A DNA stretch of 6,504 bases, from the NCBI GenBank assembly GCA_052143655.1, contig JBKQSL010000237.1:1-6504 (forward strand), given 5' to 3'. Source of the DNA: CAVSUR01 sp052143655 (GTDB lineage: Bacteria > Actinomycetota > Actinomycetes > Streptosporangiales > Streptosporangiaceae). Below, piece by piece: positions 5,833 to 6,504 of this stretch (the stretch's first letter is position 1; each line of letters opens with the position of its first letter). The notes beneath the pieces were generated by a model that did not search any database, was not told where the DNA came from, and saw only the letters and a program-made list of their open reading frames with translations. A program made the position numbers and the translations under genes.

Positions 5833-5839
5833 GAGGAGG
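5833..5839 (+). promoter_or_regulatory. Ribosome binding site of the TetR gene
   Basis: GAGGAGG, nine bases before the GTG at 5849-5851. This selects the GTG over the earlier ATG at 5811, which is in another frame and stops at 5868-5870. Confidence 0.75.
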
Positions 5840-5848
5840 GCGACGTCC

Positions 5849-6504
5849 GTGGCGTCAGGTACCGGTCTGAGCAGGCACCAGCGCGCCCCGCTGAGCCGGG
5901 AGCGCGTGCTTCTCGAAGCGGTTGCCCTGGCCGACGAGGCCGGCCTGGGCTCGCTGACCATGCGCAGGCTCGCGGACCGGCTGCACGTCGAGCCGATGTC
6001 GCTCTACTATCACGTGGCCGGGAAGGACGAGATTTTCGACGGCATGGTCGATCTCGTCTTCGCCGAGGTCGAGCTGCCCCCGGCGGGCGCCGAGTGGAAG
6101 ACGGCCATGCGCGACCGGGCCGCCTCCGCGCGCGCCGCGCTGCGGCGGCACCCCTGGGCCATCGGGCTGATGGATTCGCGGCTGAACGCCGGACCGGCAA
6201 CGCTGCGGCACCACGATGCGGTCATCGGCTGCCTGCGGGGGGCCGGCTTCTCCATCGAGCTGGCGGCCCATGCGATCTCGGCCATCGACAGCTACCTCTA
6301 CGGTTTCGCGAGGCAGGAGCTCAGCCTGCCCTTCAGCAGCCCTGAGGAGACCGCGGAGATGGCCGTGACCTTCCTCGAGCAGTTCCCCGCCGAGGCTTTC
6401 CCCCACCTCGCCGAGCTGACGACCCAGCACGTCCTGCAGCCGGGCTATGACTACGGCGACGAGTTCGAGTTCGGGCTGGACCTGATCCTCGACGGCCTCG
6501 AGCA
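5849..6504 (+). CDS. TetR/AcrR family transcriptional repressor (partial, C-terminus outside window)
   Basis: About 218 residues are visible and the frame is open at the right edge; family length is usually 210-250, so little is missing. The N-terminal HTH domain reads LSRERVLLEAVALADEAG (15-32), then SLTMRRLADRLHVEPMSLYY (35-54) and HVAGKDEIFDGMVD (55-68), the standard TetR DNA-binding domain. The rest is helical with RRHPWAIGLMDSR and SAIDSYLYGFARQE, resembling the TetR_C-type ligand-binding domain of tetracycline-repressor-like proteins. The start is GTG with GAGGAGG nine bases upstream. Three operators lie between it and the divergent DUF4386 gene, so it probably represses that gene and perhaps itself. 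The ligand is unknown. Confidence 0.93.
   Translation, partial: MASGTGLSRHQRAPLSRERVLLEAVALADEAGLGSLTMRRLADRLHVEPMSLYYHVAGKDEIFDGMVDLVFAEVELPPAGAEWKTAMRDRAASARAALRRHPWAIGLMDSRLNAGPATLRHHDAVIGCLRGAGFSIELAAHAISAIDSYLYGFARQELSLPFSSPEETAEMAVTFLEQFPAEAFPHLAELTTQHVLQPGYDYGDEFEFGLDLILDGLE

Noticed and set aside
5811..5870. Small 19-codon open frame beginning with ATG just after the operators
   Set aside because: It has no ribosome site, is in another frame from the TetR gene and overlaps its start. A leader peptide cannot be excluded but nothing supports one.
1..6504. CRISPR arrays, tRNA or rRNA genes, insertion sequences, attachment sites
   Set aside because: I saw no regularly spaced repeats, cloverleaf or rRNA sequence, transposase motifs or terminal inverted repeats.

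Overview
The window is high-GC DNA with strong G/C preference at third codon positions, GTG starts, and gene families typical of Actinomycetota: a PspC-less NarL-type histidine kinase pair, a DUF4386 membrane protein, a TetR with a TetR_C-type ligand domain, and an actinobacterial drug-type ABC ATPase. A streptomycete or streptosporangial relative is plausible, but the genus cannot be read from this sequence.

Left block (1-2154, minus strand): a GTG-started gene at 823-1926 encodes a probably exported protein of an EreA/ChaN-like type. It is followed after 10 bases, with its stop overlapping the next ribosome site, by an ABC transporter ATPase that runs off the left edge. The permease is presumably outside the window. 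The ATPase has Asn where the Walker B Asp is expected.

Centre (2155-3878, plus strand): divergent from that operon is a two-component system. It is a membrane histidine kinase and a LuxR/NarL-type response regulator joined by an ATGA overlap. The roughly 230-bp divergent region holds a 30-bp GC-rich dyad and a second copy of its 10-bp core, placed just upstream of a good -10 box. Layout alone suggests a sensing/export cassette in which the regulator controls itself and perhaps the ABC/exported-protein operon.

Decayed stretch (3879-4933): no intact gene is visible. The minus strand carries coding-like pieces: a 33-codon fragment, a roughly 122-residue gene broken by a one-base frameshift, and the C-terminal end of a GNAT-type acetyltransferase without a start. 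A possible terminator hairpin lies between this stretch and the response regulator, and a strong 16-bp-stem hairpin lies just after the DUF4386 stop.

Right block (4941-6504): a six-helix DUF4386 membrane protein (minus) is divergent from a TetR-family repressor (plus, runs off the right edge). Between them are three nearly contiguous 17-bp operators of form ACCTTA-N5-TAAGGT. The first two together form a 44-bp almost perfect palindrome. The third exactly fills the spacer of a consensus-like promoter reading towards the DUF4386 gene. This is the clearest regulatory device in the window.
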